The position numbers were made by a program, and so were the translations under genes. From assembly GCF_000153345.1 (NCBI RefSeq), contig NZ_CH724125.1, positions 2,015,917 through 2,079,916 of the forward strand: a DNA stretch of 64,000 bases. Direction: 5' to 3'. Positions 7,838-19,902 of this stretch are shown here, one piece after another (positions within the stretch are counted from its first letter, which is position 1; the number at the start of each line of letters is the position of its first letter). The DNA comes from Neptuniibacter caesariensis. GTDB taxonomy: Bacteria > Pseudomonadota > Gammaproteobacteria > Pseudomonadales > Balneatricaceae. The notes below the pieces were generated by a model. It was not told the origin of the DNA, made no database searches, and was given only the letters and a program-made list of their open reading frames with translations.

Positions 7838-9946
7838 ATGATGAATCAACTAAACAAGTCAAAAGAAGTTTTAGGACGTTCTTTGCAGCGTCTTAAAATC
7901 ATGGCTTTGATTTTAATGGGTCTGCTTTATTCAAGTTGGGCAGTTGCCGAAATCAAGCTTAAAGATGCAAATTTTGTCGCGCTGCCTGGTGGGAAGATTG
8001 AGCTTCGGTTTGATTTTGATTCTGCCCCGCCGGCTCCCCAAGCCTATATGATTAATGATCCTGCACGTTTGGTGATGGATCTTTGGGGTGTCAGCAGTGA
8101 TCTGACCACGAGATCATTGGATGTAAAAACTGGCTATGTTGATGGCGTTAATTTTGCCGAGGCAGAGGGACGTTTGAGAGTTGTGGCGAATCTTTTTGAA
8201 CCAGCAACTTATAAAACTTTTACTGAAAATAATAGCTTGTTTGTTGTGCTTCAGGATAAAACCTTGCCAATCAAAAAGCCTGCTTCTATCGCGAATGTTG
8301 TGAAGAACGAACAGCAGGTGGCAGCTGCCTTTAAAGAAGAGAAAACGAGAGTGCAAGGCCTAGACTTTGAACGTGTTGAAGGTGGTATAGGTCGAGTATC
8401 GATAAGCCTTTCGGATGATAAGGCTGGTGTAGATATTCAAGAAGAGGGTAATAATGTTGTCATTAATTTGATGGGTGCTGATTTGTCACGCGCTTTAGAG
8501 CAGCGAGTAGACGTACAAGATTTTGTTACCCCAGTGATGTTTATTGATGCAATGGCTAATAAAGGAAATACGAGTATTTTAGTGAAGCCAAGTGCAGAGC
8601 CTTATGAGTATCTTGCTTATCAAACCGACAACAAGTTGATCCTGGATTTCAAGCCATTGTCTCAGGCTGAGAAAGACCAGAGAACTAAAGATCTATTTCA
8701 GTTTACGGGCGAGAAAATTGATCTTAACTTCCAAAATGTTGAGTTACGCTCAGTGCTTCAGATTATTGCGGAAGTTGCAGAGTTGAATTTAGTAGTAAGT
8801 GATACTGTAGGCGGCAATATTACTCTTCGCCTCAAAAATGTTCCTTGGGATCAGGCTCTGGATATTATTCTGAAAACCAAGGGGTTGGATCAAAGAACCG
8901 TAGGTAATGTCTTGTTGATTGCTCCTGCGGCAGAGATTGCAGAACGAGAAAGGCAGGAACTGGAAAGTTCTAAGCAAGTCGAACAATTAGCTCCTTTGAG
9001 AACAGAGTTTATTCAGGTTGATTACCGTAAGGCATCTGAAATGATGTCTACAATTCAGGAAGCTAAAATGGTTTCTGAGCGTGGCTTTGTGATGGCTGAT
9101 GACGAAACTAATGTGCTAATGGTTCGTGAAACTGCTACAGCGCTTAGAGATATTCGTAATATTCTAAAAAAATTCGATGTGGAAGTAGAGCAAGTTTTAG
9201 TAGAAGCTCGTTTGGTGAATGCAACTTCTAATGTAACTAAAGATTTAGGCGTGAAATGGGGCTTTGGCTACAACGATGTTGATAATGGCAAAGGTTGGAT
9301 TGTTGATAATAGTATTGGTAACGTCAATTTTGGCAATACTACTGCTGGGAATACCAGTAACTTAATGGTAGACCTTGGCGCAAGTGTTACTTCTCCCGGC
9401 ACCATCGCGATTGGTTTCAAACCAGGTGCAAGTTCTCTTTTAGCGCTTGAATTATCGGCATTGGAGACTGATGGTAAAGCTGAAATTGTTTCGCAGCCGA
9501 AGGTTCTGACGACCAATGGCAAGCAAGCCAAAATTGAATCCGGTTCTGAAATTCCTTATCAGACAGTAGAAGACGGTGAAGTAAGCATCGAATTCAAAGA
9601 TGTCGTGTTGAGTCTTGATGTGACGCCGCGAATTAATCCAGGTGATCGAATTGCGATGGATTTGCTTATTACGCAGGATTCGATTGGGCAGGTCTTGCCA
9701 AATGGTGAAATCAGTATTGATAATAATGAGTTACAGACAACGGTCGTCGTACCTGATGGGCAGACAATCGTTTTGGGTGGCGTGTTTAAGAATGAAACCA
9801 GTGAAACGATCAATAAAGTGCCTCTTCTCGGCGATTTGCCTATAATGGGGCCATTATTCAGAAATAAAGAAAACCAAGCTGAAAAGACTGAATTGCTGAT
9901 CTTTATCACGCCAAAACTGGTACGTAATTCACTGACAGCGCAGTAG
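7838..9946 (+). CDS. pilQ: Type IV pilus secretin PilQ
   Basis: PilQ forms the outer-membrane gated channel through which the pilus fibre passes. A signal peptide (to about residue 38, ending WAVA) is followed by two AMIN domains that bind peptidoglycan (about 40-130 and 170-260), an STN/N0 domain beginning near IDLNFQNVELRSVLQIIAE, an N1 domain, and the C-terminal secretin domain with VPLLGDLPIMGPLF near residue 665. The length of 702 is typical. Two successive ATG codons (7838, 7841) could both serve as start. It closes the pilMNOPQ run and is followed closely by aroK, as in Pseudomonas and E. coli relatives. Confidence 0.96.
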   Translation: MMNQLNKSKEVLGRSLQRLKIMALILMGLLYSSWAVAEIKLKDANFVALPGGKIELRFDFDSAPPAPQAYMINDPARLVMDLWGVSSDLTTRSLDVKTGYVDGVNFAEAEGRLRVVANLFEPATYKTFTENNSLFVVLQDKTLPIKKPASIANVVKNEQQVAAAFKEEKTRVQGLDFERVEGGIGRVSISLSDDKAGVDIQEEGNNVVINLMGADLSRALEQRVDVQDFVTPVMFIDAMANKGNTSILVKPSAEPYEYLAYQTDNKLILDFKPLSQAEKDQRTKDLFQFTGEKIDLNFQNVELRSVLQIIAEVAELNLVVSDTVGGNITLRLKNVPWDQALDIILKTKGLDQRTVGNVLLIAPAAEIAERERQELESSKQVEQLAPLRTEFIQVDYRKASEMMSTIQEAKMVSERGFVMADDETNVLMVRETATALRDIRNILKKFDVEVEQVLVEARLVNATSNVTKDLGVKWGFGYNDVDNGKGWIVDNSIGNVNFGNTTAGNTSNLMVDLGASVTSPGTIAIGFKPGASSLLALELSALETDGKAEIVSQPKVLTTNGKQAKIESGSEIPYQTVEDGEVSIEFKDVVLSLDVTPRINPGDRIAMDLLITQDSIGQVLPNGEISIDNNELQTTVVVPDGQTIVLGGVFKNETSETINKVPLLGDLPIMGPLFRNKENQAEKTELLIFITPKLVRNSLTAQ

Positions 9947-9960
9947 TAATGGTTGTTTAA

Positions 9961-10485
9961 TTGAACATCTTTCTAATCGGGCCTATGGGAGCTGGAAAAA
10001 GCACCATAGGCCGTTTGCTATCTCAAGAACTCAAATTAGAATTTCTGGACTCAGACCGCGAGATAGAAAATCGCGCGGGTGCAGACATTCCTTGGATATT
10101 TGATGTGGAGGGCGAGGAAGGATTTCGTGATCGAGAAGAGAGCGTAATCAAAGACCTTGCTGAAAAAAAATCTATTGTCCTTTCAACTGGAGGCGGTGCT
10201 GTTATCCGTAGTGCTAATCGAGCTTGCTTACAGGGTAATGGTACAGTTGTTTATTTAGAAACATCGGTCGAACAGCAGTTGGATCGTACAGCCAGGGATA
10301 AGAACCGGCCGCTTCTACAAACCGAAAACCCTCGGCAGGTACTAGAGGATTTGATGGCAAAGCGTCATCCTCTATATCTTGAGGCTGCGGATATTATTAT
10401 TAAGACCGATAAACGGCATCCTAAAACCGTAGCAAGTGAAATTATTAAACAGATGAAGGCAAAATCTCCGCTACATGGAGAGTGA
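9961..10485 (+). CDS. aroK: Shikimate kinase I
   Basis: The enzyme phosphorylates shikimate at the 3-hydroxyl in aromatic amino acid synthesis. The P-loop GPMGAGKST is at residues 7-15, the shikimate-binding acidic motif DSDREIE near 31-37, the GGGA motif near 79, and the lid arginine segment RDKNRPLL near 116. The start is TTG at 9961, because the only nearby upstream ATG (9949) runs straight into a stop and the family begins with an equivalent [14 protein letters not shown]. Length is 174. The aroB reading frame overlaps or follows it directly. Confidence 0.94.
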   Translation: MNIFLIGPMGAGKSTIGRLLSQELKLEFLDSDREIENRAGADIPWIFDVEGEEGFRDREESVIKDLAEKKSIVLSTGGGAVIRSANRACLQGNGTVVYLETSVEQQLDRTARDKNRPLLQTENPRQVLEDLMAKRHPLYLEAADIIIKTDKRHPKTVASEIIKQMKAKSPLHGE

Positions 10486-10498
10486 TCAGTACTATCTT

Positions 10499-11593
10499 AT
10501 GCGAACTCTAAAAGTAGATTTAGGTGAACGAAGCTATCCGATTTTTATAGGTCAGGGCTTATTGGATCAGGGGCTAATGGCTCCTTATATAAAGGGCAAG
10601 CAGGTACTGATCGTAACGAATGAGACAATTGCTCCTCTTTATCTGGAACGTTTGATTTCATCTTTGCCGAATTCACTGACTGTAGATCACGTGGTTTTAC
10701 CCGATGGTGAGCAGTATAAGAATATCGATCAGATCAATACCATTTTTGACGCGCTACTTGAAAAGCGGCATAACCGAACCACCACTTTGGTCGCTCTGGG
10801 AGGTGGTGTTATTGGGGATATGACGGGCTTTGCCGCCGCTTGCTATCAGCGGGGTGTTGATTTTATTCAGGTGCCAACCACTTTGCTTTCTCAGGTTGAC
10901 TCATCGGTAGGTGGAAAAACAGGTGTAAATCATCCTAAAGGAAAAAATATGATTGGGGCTTTTCATCAGCCCCAGTGCGTGGTGATTGATACCGATGTTT
11001 TGAATACGCTCGCCGAACGAGAGCTGTCAGCTGGAATGGCGGAAGTTATTAAGTACGGACTGATCTACGATGAAGCTTTCCTTTGTTATCTTGAAGATCA
11101 TATTGATGGACTAATGGGTCTGCAGCCGGACCTTTTAGAGCAGGCAATCTATCGTTCCTGTGAAGTTAAGGCTGAAGTTGTCGCTCAGGATGAAAGAGAA
11201 GCAGGCATTCGTGCGTGGTTGAATTTAGGCCACACATTCGGTCATGCTATCGAAGCTGAGCAGGGGTATGGGGCCTGGCTTCATGGTGAGGCTGTAGGGG
11301 CTGGCACCATGATGGCCGCAGATCTCTCATGCCGCCTTGGCTGGATCAGTGAAAGCGATGTGAAGCGGGTTGAAAGCATTCTTGCTGCAGCAAATCTGCC
11401 AATTTATCCGCCGGAGCAGATGACCAGCGTGCAATTCAAGGAGCATATGGCAGTAGATAAAAAGGTACTGGACGGTTCTATACGCTTAGTACTTTTAAAA
11501 GAGATTGGTAAAGCAACTGTGACTGCTGATTTCCCTGTTGAGTTATTTGAGCAAACGCTCTCCGCAGGGGATAAATTAGGGAAGTTTATTTGA
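10499..11593 (+). CDS. aroB: 3-dehydroquinate synthase
   Basis: AroB converts DAHP to 3-dehydroquinate, using NAD and a divalent metal, in the second shikimate step. The NAD-binding region shows [16 protein letters not shown], and the metal-binding residues lie in the AEVIKYGLI and [11 protein letters not shown] motifs. I chose the ATG at 10499 because it matches the family N-terminus ([14 protein letters not shown]) and gives 364 residues, close to E. coli AroB. The upstream ATG at 10475 would overlap the aroK stop and add eight non-conserved residues, but it lies nearer the GGAGAG sequence, so it cannot be excluded. Confidence 0.93.
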   Translation: MRTLKVDLGERSYPIFIGQGLLDQGLMAPYIKGKQVLIVTNETIAPLYLERLISSLPNSLTVDHVVLPDGEQYKNIDQINTIFDALLEKRHNRTTTLVALGGGVIGDMTGFAAACYQRGVDFIQVPTTLLSQVDSSVGGKTGVNHPKGKNMIGAFHQPQCVVIDTDVLNTLAERELSAGMAEVIKYGLIYDEAFLCYLEDHIDGLMGLQPDLLEQAIYRSCEVKAEVVAQDEREAGIRAWLNLGHTFGHAIEAEQGYGAWLHGEAVGAGTMMAADLSCRLGWISESDVKRVESILAAANLPIYPPEQMTSVQFKEHMAVDKKVLDGSIRLVLLKEIGKATVTADFPVELFEQTLSAGDKLGKFI

Positions 11594-11615
11594 GCCAGCG
11601 ACAGCTAATCATCGA

Positions 11616-13178
11616 ATGAAAACAAATATCTACTTTGAACCGCCTAGCCGTTTACAACTGCTTGATAAACTTAAGCATTTAGTGCGCTTTTCTGATTTTC
11701 TTCTGTTGATCTCCGGAAGTAGAGGGGCGGGAAAAAGTACGATTTTGGCTCAGTTGCAACCTGAGGAATCGGATACTACCTTGGCTTGCTGTTCTGTGAG
11801 GCCTGAATCGGAAATAAGCCCGCAGAAACTTTTGCAACATTTATCAGCGCAACTTCCTGAGCATGAATTTACAGAGAATGATTTTGCAGGGTTGTTAACG
11901 GCTTTCCATAACCAACTCAAGGCAATGCGCAATGCTGGGCGGAAATGTCTGATCTTGGTTGATGATGCAGAATATCTTTCCAATGATGCTCTGGAATTGT
12001 TGCTGAACCTGCATGCGGCGGATGCTCAGCTCGTACTCATGTCTGATTTTGAATACGCTGAATCTGTCATGCAAAATCTGTCTGTGAAGCAGATGGAGGG
12101 GCGTGTTCACCAGATTAATATCGAAGGAATGAGTGATGAGGAATCACTGGATTATCTTCAGATTTGTCATCCAGCTGTGTCGTCACTCCCTGATAAGAAG
12201 AAAGCTGAGCTAATTAAGCTGGCCGAAGGGATGCCGGGTCGTATCGAAACCTTGCTTGCTGGGGGTAAAGTTGCTCCAGCCTATTCAAGTAAAAAACGAA
12301 CGGCTTTTCCTTTACCGCCTGTTCATATGGCAGGGATAGGGGTGGTGCTATTAGGGATTGTGGCGGTTTCTTTGGTTCAGTTTATGCCTGATGAGCCTTC
12401 AATGGTTCAACCAGACTCAATTGAAAGGGTGAGCTTGCCTTTACCGGTTGCTGCTTCAGAAGGGGATGATGCGCAGGAACTCGCGCTAAAAAGTCAACCT
12501 ACGATGGAAACCTCCCCCCAAGCTGTAGTTCCTAAGGAAAATTCGGTAGAGCCTGTCTCGTCAGCTAAGACAGAATTAGCGAATCGATTGAAAGCCCAAG
12601 AAGAGAAACTTGCTGCTGAAGTACAAAAGGTTCAGCCTGTTGCTCCGAAACAAGAAGTTGTTGAGAGGGCTCCAGATCAGCAACAAGTCGAACCCAAAGC
12701 GCAAAAATTAGAGCGAGACCTAAGGAATATTGTCGAGAATACGCCTGTTGTCTCTAAGGTTGAGCAGGAGTTATCTCCAGGGGCTGCACCAGTTGTAGCA
12801 AATAAAGAGCCTGCTAAAAGTGCTCCTACGATCATTAAAGAGCAATTGCCTAAGGCTGCTAGTGTTTCAGCCACTTATAGCAGCTATGAGAATAAACTGC
12901 TGGGATTCTCTCCTAAAAGTTATACATTGCAGCTGTTAGGTGCACGTTCCAAGTCGAGTGCGACTGAGTTTATCAGTAAGCATGGTGGCGGAAGTCAATT
13001 TTACTATTTTTCAACCGTTTACAAAGGTGCCCCTTGGCATGTTGTGGTCTACGGTAATTATGCGAACAGAGATGTAGCTAACGCCTCTATCCGCAAACTG
13101 CCTGCTGCACTGCAGAAAACTAAACCCTGGGCGAGAAGCCTGCAGGGTGTCCAGCTAGATATTAGAAAGAAAAAATAA
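11616..13178 (+). CDS. ATPase plus SPOR domain protein (DamX-like)
   Basis: This 520-residue inner-membrane protein probably acts at the division septum. The N-terminal cytoplasmic part is an AAA/ExeA-like ATPase with Walker A GSRGAGKS near residue 34 and Walker B CLILVDDAEY near residue 111. One membrane segment follows at about 233-251. Then come a long, charged, Q/P/V-rich periplasmic linker and a C-terminal SPOR domain (about 438-518, beginning YTLQLLGARS) of the type that binds denuded septal glycan. E. coli damX holds the same position after aroB but lacks the ATPase; Pseudomonas has an unnamed gene here. The role of the ATPase half is not known to me. Confidence 0.85.
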   Translation: MKTNIYFEPPSRLQLLDKLKHLVRFSDFLLLISGSRGAGKSTILAQLQPEESDTTLACCSVRPESEISPQKLLQHLSAQLPEHEFTENDFAGLLTAFHNQLKAMRNAGRKCLILVDDAEYLSNDALELLLNLHAADAQLVLMSDFEYAESVMQNLSVKQMEGRVHQINIEGMSDEESLDYLQICHPAVSSLPDKKKAELIKLAEGMPGRIETLLAGGKVAPAYSSKKRTAFPLPPVHMAGIGVVLLGIVAVSLVQFMPDEPSMVQPDSIERVSLPLPVAASEGDDAQELALKSQPTMETSPQAVVPKENSVEPVSSAKTELANRLKAQEEKLAAEVQKVQPVAPKQEVVERAPDQQQVEPKAQKLERDLRNIVENTPVVSKVEQELSPGAAPVVANKEPAKSAPTIIKEQLPKAASVSATYSSYENKLLGFSPKSYTLQLLGARSKSSATEFISKHGGGSQFYYFSTVYKGAPWHVVVYGNYANRDVANASIRKLPAALQKTKPWARSLQGVQLDIRKKK

Positions 13179-13252
13179 TCGTTTTTTCTAGGTTTATTTT
13201 CTGCTTATTGTCTAAAAAACAGTGAATTCGCCTGTTCTTGCCTGTTCGAAAT

Positions 13253-13281
13253 TTGTCCCAAACCCACTTCACGTGTAGAAT
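13253..13281 (+). promoter_or_regulatory. Predicted promoter of gltBD
   Basis: TTGTCC (13253-13258) and TAGAAT (13276-13281) are 17 bases apart, so transcription would start near 13288, giving a leader of about 85 bases. The 7-base direct repeat CCTGTTC at 13231-13237 and 13241-13247, spaced one helical turn, lies just upstream, and an inverted repeat (13290-13325) lies just downstream. Confidence 0.5.
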
Positions 13282-13289
13282 GGCTGTCC

Positions 13290-13325
13290 CTTTTTGCTGA
13301 GTGGCGCATATTTTGCAGCAAAAAG
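13290..13325 (+). repeat. Perfect 10-bp inverted repeat in the gltB leader
   Basis: CTTTTTGCTG (13290-13299) and CAGCAAAAAG (13316-13325) are exact inverted copies with a 16-base loop, at the predicted start of the gltBD transcript. There is no T-tract after it, so it is not an ordinary terminator. An operator or a leader hairpin is possible. Confidence 0.6.
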
Positions 13326-13373
13326 AAATATTAAGATATTGATATATAAGTACTTTTAAGTGGGGAATGACTT

Positions 13374-16300
13374 ATGAGCAAAGGTCTTTTTCGCCCAGGT
13401 GAGTTTAAAGATAACTGCGGTTTTGGCCTGATGGCGCATATGCAGGGCCAGGCTAGCCATGATTTGCTGGATAAAGCAATCGAAGCGCTGGCGTGTATGA
13501 CACACCGTGGTGGTATTGCTGCCGATGGCAAAACAGGTGACGGTTGTGGCCTGTTGATGCAGAAGCCAGATAGCTTCCTGAGAACTGTTGCAAAAGACGA
13601 ACTTGGCGTTGAGCTGGGTGAACACTATGCAGTGGGTATGATCTTCTTGCCTCGTGATGCGGATAAAGCTGAAGCGGCGCGTGCAGCTGTGAATAAAGCT
13701 GCTGAAGCGCAAGGTCTAGAGGTTGCCGGCTGGCGTGTTGTACCAACAGACGAGTCATGTCTTGGCCCTATTGCAAAGGATACTTTGCCGCTCATTGAGC
13801 AGGTCTTTATTCAAGCGAAAGGCCAATCTGAGCGTGAATTAGCAATTAGTCTGTTTGTTGCTAGACGCAACGCAGAAATTGCTATGGCAGCCGATGAAGA
13901 TTTCTATATTTGTAGTTTCTCAGACAAAGTTATTTCCTATAAGGGACTAACAATGCCTGTTGATCTGCCAGTTTTTTATCAGGATCTGGCGGATAAGCGT
14001 CTGGAGACTGCGGTATGTACCTATCACCAGCGTTTCTCTACTAACACAGCACCACGCTGGCCGTTGGCTCAGCCATTCCGCTTTTTGGCGCATAATGGCG
14101 AGATCAATACTGTTGAAGGTAACCGAAACTGGGCCAAGGCGCGTGCGAGCAAATTCTCTACAGAACTGCTTCCAGATCTTGATGCACTTCAGCCGATTGT
14201 AAATACCACAGGTTCCGATTCTTCTAGTATGGATAACATGCTGGAATTCTTGTTGGTCGGTGGTATGGATATCTATCGTGCTGTACGTATGATCGTTCCT
14301 CCTGCATGGCAGAATGTTGATACGATGGATGCAGATCTGCGAGCTTTCTACGACTATAACTCCATGCATATGGAGCCGTGGGACGGTCCTGCCGGTATGG
14401 TAATGACTGATGGTCGTTTTGCTGTATGTATGCTGGACCGTAATGGTCTTCGCCCATCTCGTTGGGTGATGACCAAAGATGGTTATATCTGTACAGCCTC
14501 TGAGATTGGCGTATTTACATACGAGCCTAAAGATATTGTTGCTCAGGGCCGCGTAGGTCCGGGTCAGATTCTTGCCATTGATACTCAGACAGGTGATGTT
14601 CTGCATACGCAAGATGTAGATAACCACCTTAAGTCAGCTAAGCCATACAAAAAATGGCTTAGAGAGAATGCGCTTCGTCTGGAACAGACGATGAACCTTG
14701 AAGAAGAATCTCGCTCTTTCCCTGAAATGTCGGCTGATGAGATTAAAACTCACATGAAGATGTTCCAGGTTACATTTGAAGAGCGCGATCAGATTCTTCG
14801 TCCTCTTGGTGAGAGCGGTATGGAAGCGATCGGCTCCATGGGTGATGATAAGCCGATGGCGGTTCTTTCACACCGTGTTCGTTCTCTGTATGACTACTTC
14901 CGCCAACAGTTCGCACAGGTGACTAACCCACCAATCGATCCTCTGCGTGAAGCGATCGTTATGTCTCTGGAGACATGTATTGGTGCAGAGCGTAATGTGT
15001 TTGAAGAGACGCCTGAACATGCGCGTCGAGTTATTCTGACGACTCCGGTTTTGTCAGCGAGTAAGTTCAATCGTTTACGTGATAATGATGAGCCTGGTTT
15101 TGAAGTAGCTCAGATTGATCTGAACTACAATCCAGATCAGACTGACCTGAAGGCAGCGATTGAGTCGATTGCAGATCAGGCTGAAAAGTGTGTGCGTGAT
15201 GGTAAAGTCATCCTGGTACTTAGCGATGCGAATATTGCGCGTGGCCATCTGCCAGTGCATGCTGCACTAGCAACAGGTGCCGTTCATCACCGTCTGGTTG
15301 ATAAAGGTCTGCGCTGTGATGCTAATATCGTTGTTGAAAGTGGCACGGTTCGTGACCCTCATCACTTTGCAGTGCTATTTGGCTTCGGTGCAACTGCGGT
15401 TTACCCATATCTCGCATATCGAGTACTAAACGACCTGTGTGCGTCTGGCGAACTTCAGTTACAGCCTTTGGATTCTCACGAGAATTACCGTAAAGGTATT
15501 AACAAAGGCTTGATGAAGATCCTGTCTAAGATGGGTATTTCTACTGTTGCATCTTATCGTGGTGCACAGCTCTTTGAGGCGATCGGTCTGAGTTCTGAGA
15601 TCGTAGACTTGTGCTTCAAAGGTGTAACCAGCCGTATTGAAGGTGCTCGCTTTGAAGACTTCCAGTTCGAACAAGGTCTGTTAGCTAAAGAAGCATGGAT
15701 TGCGCGTAAGCCAATTCAGGCGGGTGGTTTGCTGAAGTATAAGCATGATGGTGAATACCACGCTTATAACCCTGATGTTGTTCGCACTATTCATGAAGCG
15801 GTAGAAACCGGTAGCCAGGAAGCTTACAGCCGTTATGCCGAGCTGGTAAATAACCGTGGTTATGCGACCCTGCGTGATATGATGGGGCTACGTAAAGATG
15901 TTCAGTCAATCTCGATTGATGAGGTTGAACCAGTAGAGAACATCTTCCCGCGTTTCGACTCTGCTGCGATGTCTCTGGGGGCGCTTTCTCCAGAAGCGCA
16001 TGAAGCCCTGGCGGTTGCAATGAATGAGCTAGGTGGCCGTTCTAACTCCGGTGAAGGCGGTGAAGACGAAGCTCGTCATGGCACTATCAAGCGCTCTAAG
16101 ATCAAACAGGTGGCATCTGGGCGCTTCGGTGTAACGCCAGAGTATCTGTCAAATGCAGAAGTTATGCAGATCAAAGTGGCTCAGGGTGCGAAGCCTGGTG
16201 AAGGTGGTCAGCTTCCTGGTGGTAAGGTAAACAGCCTGATTGCGCGTTTACGTTATTCTGTGCCGGGTGTGACATTGATCTCGCCTCCGCCACATCATGA

Positions 16301-17825
16301 TATCTACTCTATCGAAGATTTGGCGCAGCTGATCTTTGATTTGAAACAGGTAAATCCAGAAGCACTGGTATCCGTTAAGCTGGTATCTCGTCCAGGTGTT
16401 GGTACGATCGCTTGTGGTGTAGCCAAAGCTTATGCTGACCTGATTACTATCTCGGGTTATGACGGTGGTACAGCCGCTTCGCCGATGACTTCTATCCACT
16501 ATGCCGGTTCTCCTTGGGAGCTGGGTCTGGCGGATGCCCATCAGTCGCTGCGTGGTAACCATCTACGTGGATCGGTTCGTCTTCAGACAGACGGAGGACT
16601 AAAAACCGGCCTGGACGTAGTCAAAGGCGCGATTCTGGGGGCTGAGAGCTTCGGTTTCGGTACTATGCCGATGGTTGCATTAGGTTGTAAATACCTGCGT
16701 ATCTGCCATCTGAATAACTGTGCGACCGGTGTGGCAACTCAGAACGATAAACTGCGTGAAGATCACTTCCGCGGTACTGTTGAGATGGTTAAGAACTTCT
16801 TCCGCTTTGTTGCAGAAGAAACTCGTCAGATCATGGCTCAACTGGGTGTTCGTTCTATGGAAGAGCTGGTAGGTCGTGTAGATCTGCTGGAAATCCTGGA
16901 TGGTGAAACACCGCGCCAGAAGAACCTGGATCTGACTCCGATCCTGACATCAGCTGGCGATGAGTTCCCGAATACTTGTCAGGTTGAGCGTAATGAGCCT
17001 TACGATCTGGCTGAGCTTAACAGCAAAATGTTGGCTCTGGCTGAGCAGGCGATTGCCGATAAGACCGGTGGTGAATACGAACTGGTTATTACTAACTGTG
17101 ACCGTTCCGTAGGTGCTCGTACCTCAGGCGCTATTGCGAAGAAGCATGGCAACCTGGGTATGGCTGATCAGCCAATTACCTTCAACTTTAAGGGACATGC
17201 AGGTCAGTCTTTCGGTGTTTGGAACGCCGGTGGACAGAATCTGTACCTGGAAGGTGATGCCAATGACTATGTTGGTAAAGGCATGGCTGGCGGTAAGATC
17301 GTTATCCGTCCATTTGATGAGGTGACTTTTAAGTCTAACGAAACCTCAATTATGGGTAATACATGCTTGTACGGAGCAACAGGCGGTAAGCTGTTTGCTG
17401 CGGGTCAGGCGGGTGAGCGTTTTGCTGTACGTAACTCCGGCGTTCACGCCGTAGTTGAAGGTGCCGGCGATCACTGTTGTGAATATATGACAGGTGGTTT
17501 GGTAACTGTACTGGGTCCGACAGGGTATAACTTCGGTGCCGGTATGACCGGTGGTTTTGCTTACGTACTGGATATGGATAACAGCTTTGTGGATAAGTAC
17601 AACCACGAACTGGTAGAGATCCAGCGTGTTCATACCGAAAATATGGAAGCTTACAAGAATCATCTACGCTCAGTGATTATTGAATTCACTAAAGAGACTG
17701 GTAGCGCTTGGGGCCAGGAGATCGTTGATAACCTTGACGATTATATTGGTCGCTTCTGGCTGGTTAAGCCAAAAGCTGCAAGCTTGAATGATTTGCTGAC
17801 GAGTATCCGTACTCGTCCAGAATAA
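13374..17825 (+). CDS. gltB: Glutamate synthase (NADPH), large subunit
   Basis: GltB moves the amide nitrogen of glutamine onto 2-oxoglutarate, giving two glutamates; with glutamine synthetase it is the main ammonia-assimilation route. The N-terminal class II amidotransferase domain contains the catalytic cysteine, which becomes residue 1 after processing and corresponds to C17 in the segment [12 protein letters not shown] central domain, the FMN-binding synthase domain and a C-terminal beta-helix with repeated G-rich turns (about 1230-1430) follow. The 3Fe-4S cysteines are visible in [12 protein letters not shown] near residue 1113. At 1483 residues it is full length. gltD follows after about 80 bases containing a stable hairpin. 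Confidence 0.97.
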   Translation: MSKGLFRPGEFKDNCGFGLMAHMQGQASHDLLDKAIEALACMTHRGGIAADGKTGDGCGLLMQKPDSFLRTVAKDELGVELGEHYAVGMIFLPRDADKAEAARAAVNKAAEAQGLEVAGWRVVPTDESCLGPIAKDTLPLIEQVFIQAKGQSERELAISLFVARRNAEIAMAADEDFYICSFSDKVISYKGLTMPVDLPVFYQDLADKRLETAVCTYHQRFSTNTAPRWPLAQPFRFLAHNGEINTVEGNRNWAKARASKFSTELLPDLDALQPIVNTTGSDSSSMDNMLEFLLVGGMDIYRAVRMIVPPAWQNVDTMDADLRAFYDYNSMHMEPWDGPAGMVMTDGRFAVCMLDRNGLRPSRWVMTKDGYICTASEIGVFTYEPKDIVAQGRVGPGQILAIDTQTGDVLHTQDVDNHLKSAKPYKKWLRENALRLEQTMNLEEESRSFPEMSADEIKTHMKMFQVTFEERDQILRPLGESGMEAIGSMGDDKPMAVLSHRVRSLYDYFRQQFAQVTNPPIDPLREAIVMSLETCIGAERNVFEETPEHARRVILTTPVLSASKFNRLRDNDEPGFEVAQIDLNYNPDQTDLKAAIESIADQAEKCVRDGKVILVLSDANIARGHLPVHAALATGAVHHRLVDKGLRCDANIVVESGTVRDPHHFAVLFGFGATAVYPYLAYRVLNDLCASGELQLQPLDSHENYRKGINKGLMKILSKMGISTVASYRGAQLFEAIGLSSEIVDLCFKGVTSRIEGARFEDFQFEQGLLAKEAWIARKPIQAGGLLKYKHDGEYHAYNPDVVRTIHEAVETGSQEAYSRYAELVNNRGYATLRDMMGLRKDVQSISIDEVEPVENIFPRFDSAAMSLGALSPEAHEALAVAMNELGGRSNSGEGGEDEARHGTIKRSKIKQVASGRFGVTPEYLSNAEVMQIKVAQGAKPGEGGQLPGGKVNSLIARLRYSVPGVTLISPPPHHDIYSIEDLAQLIFDLKQVNPEALVSVKLVSRPGVGTIACGVAKAYADLITISGYDGGTAASPMTSIHYAGSPWELGLADAHQSLRGNHLRGSVRLQTDGGLKTGLDVVKGAILGAESFGFGTMPMVALGCKYLRICHLNNCATGVATQNDKLREDHFRGTVEMVKNFFRFVAEETRQIMAQLGVRSMEELVGRVDLLEILDGETPRQKNLDLTPILTSAGDEFPNTCQVERNEPYDLAELNSKMLALAEQAIADKTGGEYELVITNCDRSVGARTSGAIAKKHGNLGMADQPITFNFKGHAGQSFGVWNAGGQNLYLEGDANDYVGKGMAGGKIVIRPFDEVTFKSNETSIMGNTCLYGATGGKLFAAGQAGERFAVRNSGVHAVVEGAGDHCCEYMTGGLVTVLGPTGYNFGAGMTGGFAYVLDMDNSFVDKYNHELVEIQRVHTENMEAYKNHLRSVIIEFTKETGSAWGQEIVDNLDDYIGRFWLVKPKAASLNDLLTSIRTRPE

Positions 17826-17849
17826 GTTGCAAGCTACCTAGATAGATGA

Positions 17850-19328
<1,479 letters not shown>

Positions 19329-19340
19329 TGCTTGCCAACA

Positions 19341-19370
19341 AAAAAAGGCCGCTTAATGCGGCTTTTTTTT
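19341..19370. terminator. Bidirectional terminator after gltD
   Basis: A-run, GCCGC (19348-19352), loop TTAAT, GCGGC (19358-19362), then eight T. It separates gltD from the convergent lipoprotein gene. Confidence 0.9.
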
Positions 19371-19373
19371 CGC

Positions 19374-19811
19374 CTAGAAGAAGCTGCTGGCGGAAGCTAT
19401 CTGGTGATGAACTTTATGTAAAAACGTATTAATCGCCTGTTCTGCGGTTATGTCACTTGAGTAGGCCTCCGAGATCAGGGATCGTTCGCCTCGGGATATG
19501 GCGATGGCGTGGCTGCTACCATCATCTGAGTCTTTAATCTGGACGAGAATTTTCAGGCCTGAGGTTTGGGCAGAAGTAAACAAAACCTTATGAGCTCCAT
19601 ACAGCTTCAAGCGTGAAGATAAATGGCGCTTAAACCTCTGTTGCTCCTCTGCTGAAATTGCGGGGCTGCTAGTGACGGAAAGGTTGATGACCTCTTTCTG
19701 AAAAACGGAGAGTGGTCTCGGGGCTCTTTCAATCGGCTGGATTGGTTGGGAATTGCACCCTGCAAGAGAAATGATGCCAAGAGCAAGTAGTGTGTTTTTC
19801 AATAACCGCAT
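19374..19811 (-). CDS. Predicted lipoprotein of unknown function
   Basis: This 145-residue protein has a clear lipoprotein signal: a positive N-terminus, a hydrophobic stretch and the lipobox SLAGC with the cysteine at about residue 19. The mature part is small, mixed alpha/beta in character, and carries no motif I recognise; a segment with ISAEEQQRFKRHLSSRL suggests a helix. The residue after the cysteine is N, not D, which by the usual Lol rule points to the outer membrane. It stands alone between gltD and hemE with its own short upstream region. Expression is unproven, but the signal peptide and terminator support a real gene. Confidence 0.7.
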   Translation of the reverse strand: MRLLKNTLLALGIISLAGCNSQPIQPIERAPRPLSVFQKEVINLSVTSSPAISAEEQQRFKRHLSSRLKLYGAHKVLFTSAQTSGLKILVQIKDSDDGSSHAIAISRGERSLISEAYSSDITAEQAINTFLHKVHHQIASASSFF

Positions 19812-19902
19812 TAAACACCAGTTAATTTGGGCAGGTAATTCATCTCAGAAATCGTTAGAATAACGCAAATTTGAATTTACAGAATATAAGTGGCTGATAC
19901 AA

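Noticed and set aside
9559..9909. 116-residue antisense frame in pilQ
   Set aside because: A shadow of the secretin domain, with low-complexity S/T/P content typical of an antisense reading.
13947..14627. 226-residue open frame antisense to gltB
   Set aside because: The composition (many H, Y, T, R) is that of a reverse reading of a coding gene; gltB is certain, and no start signal is visible.
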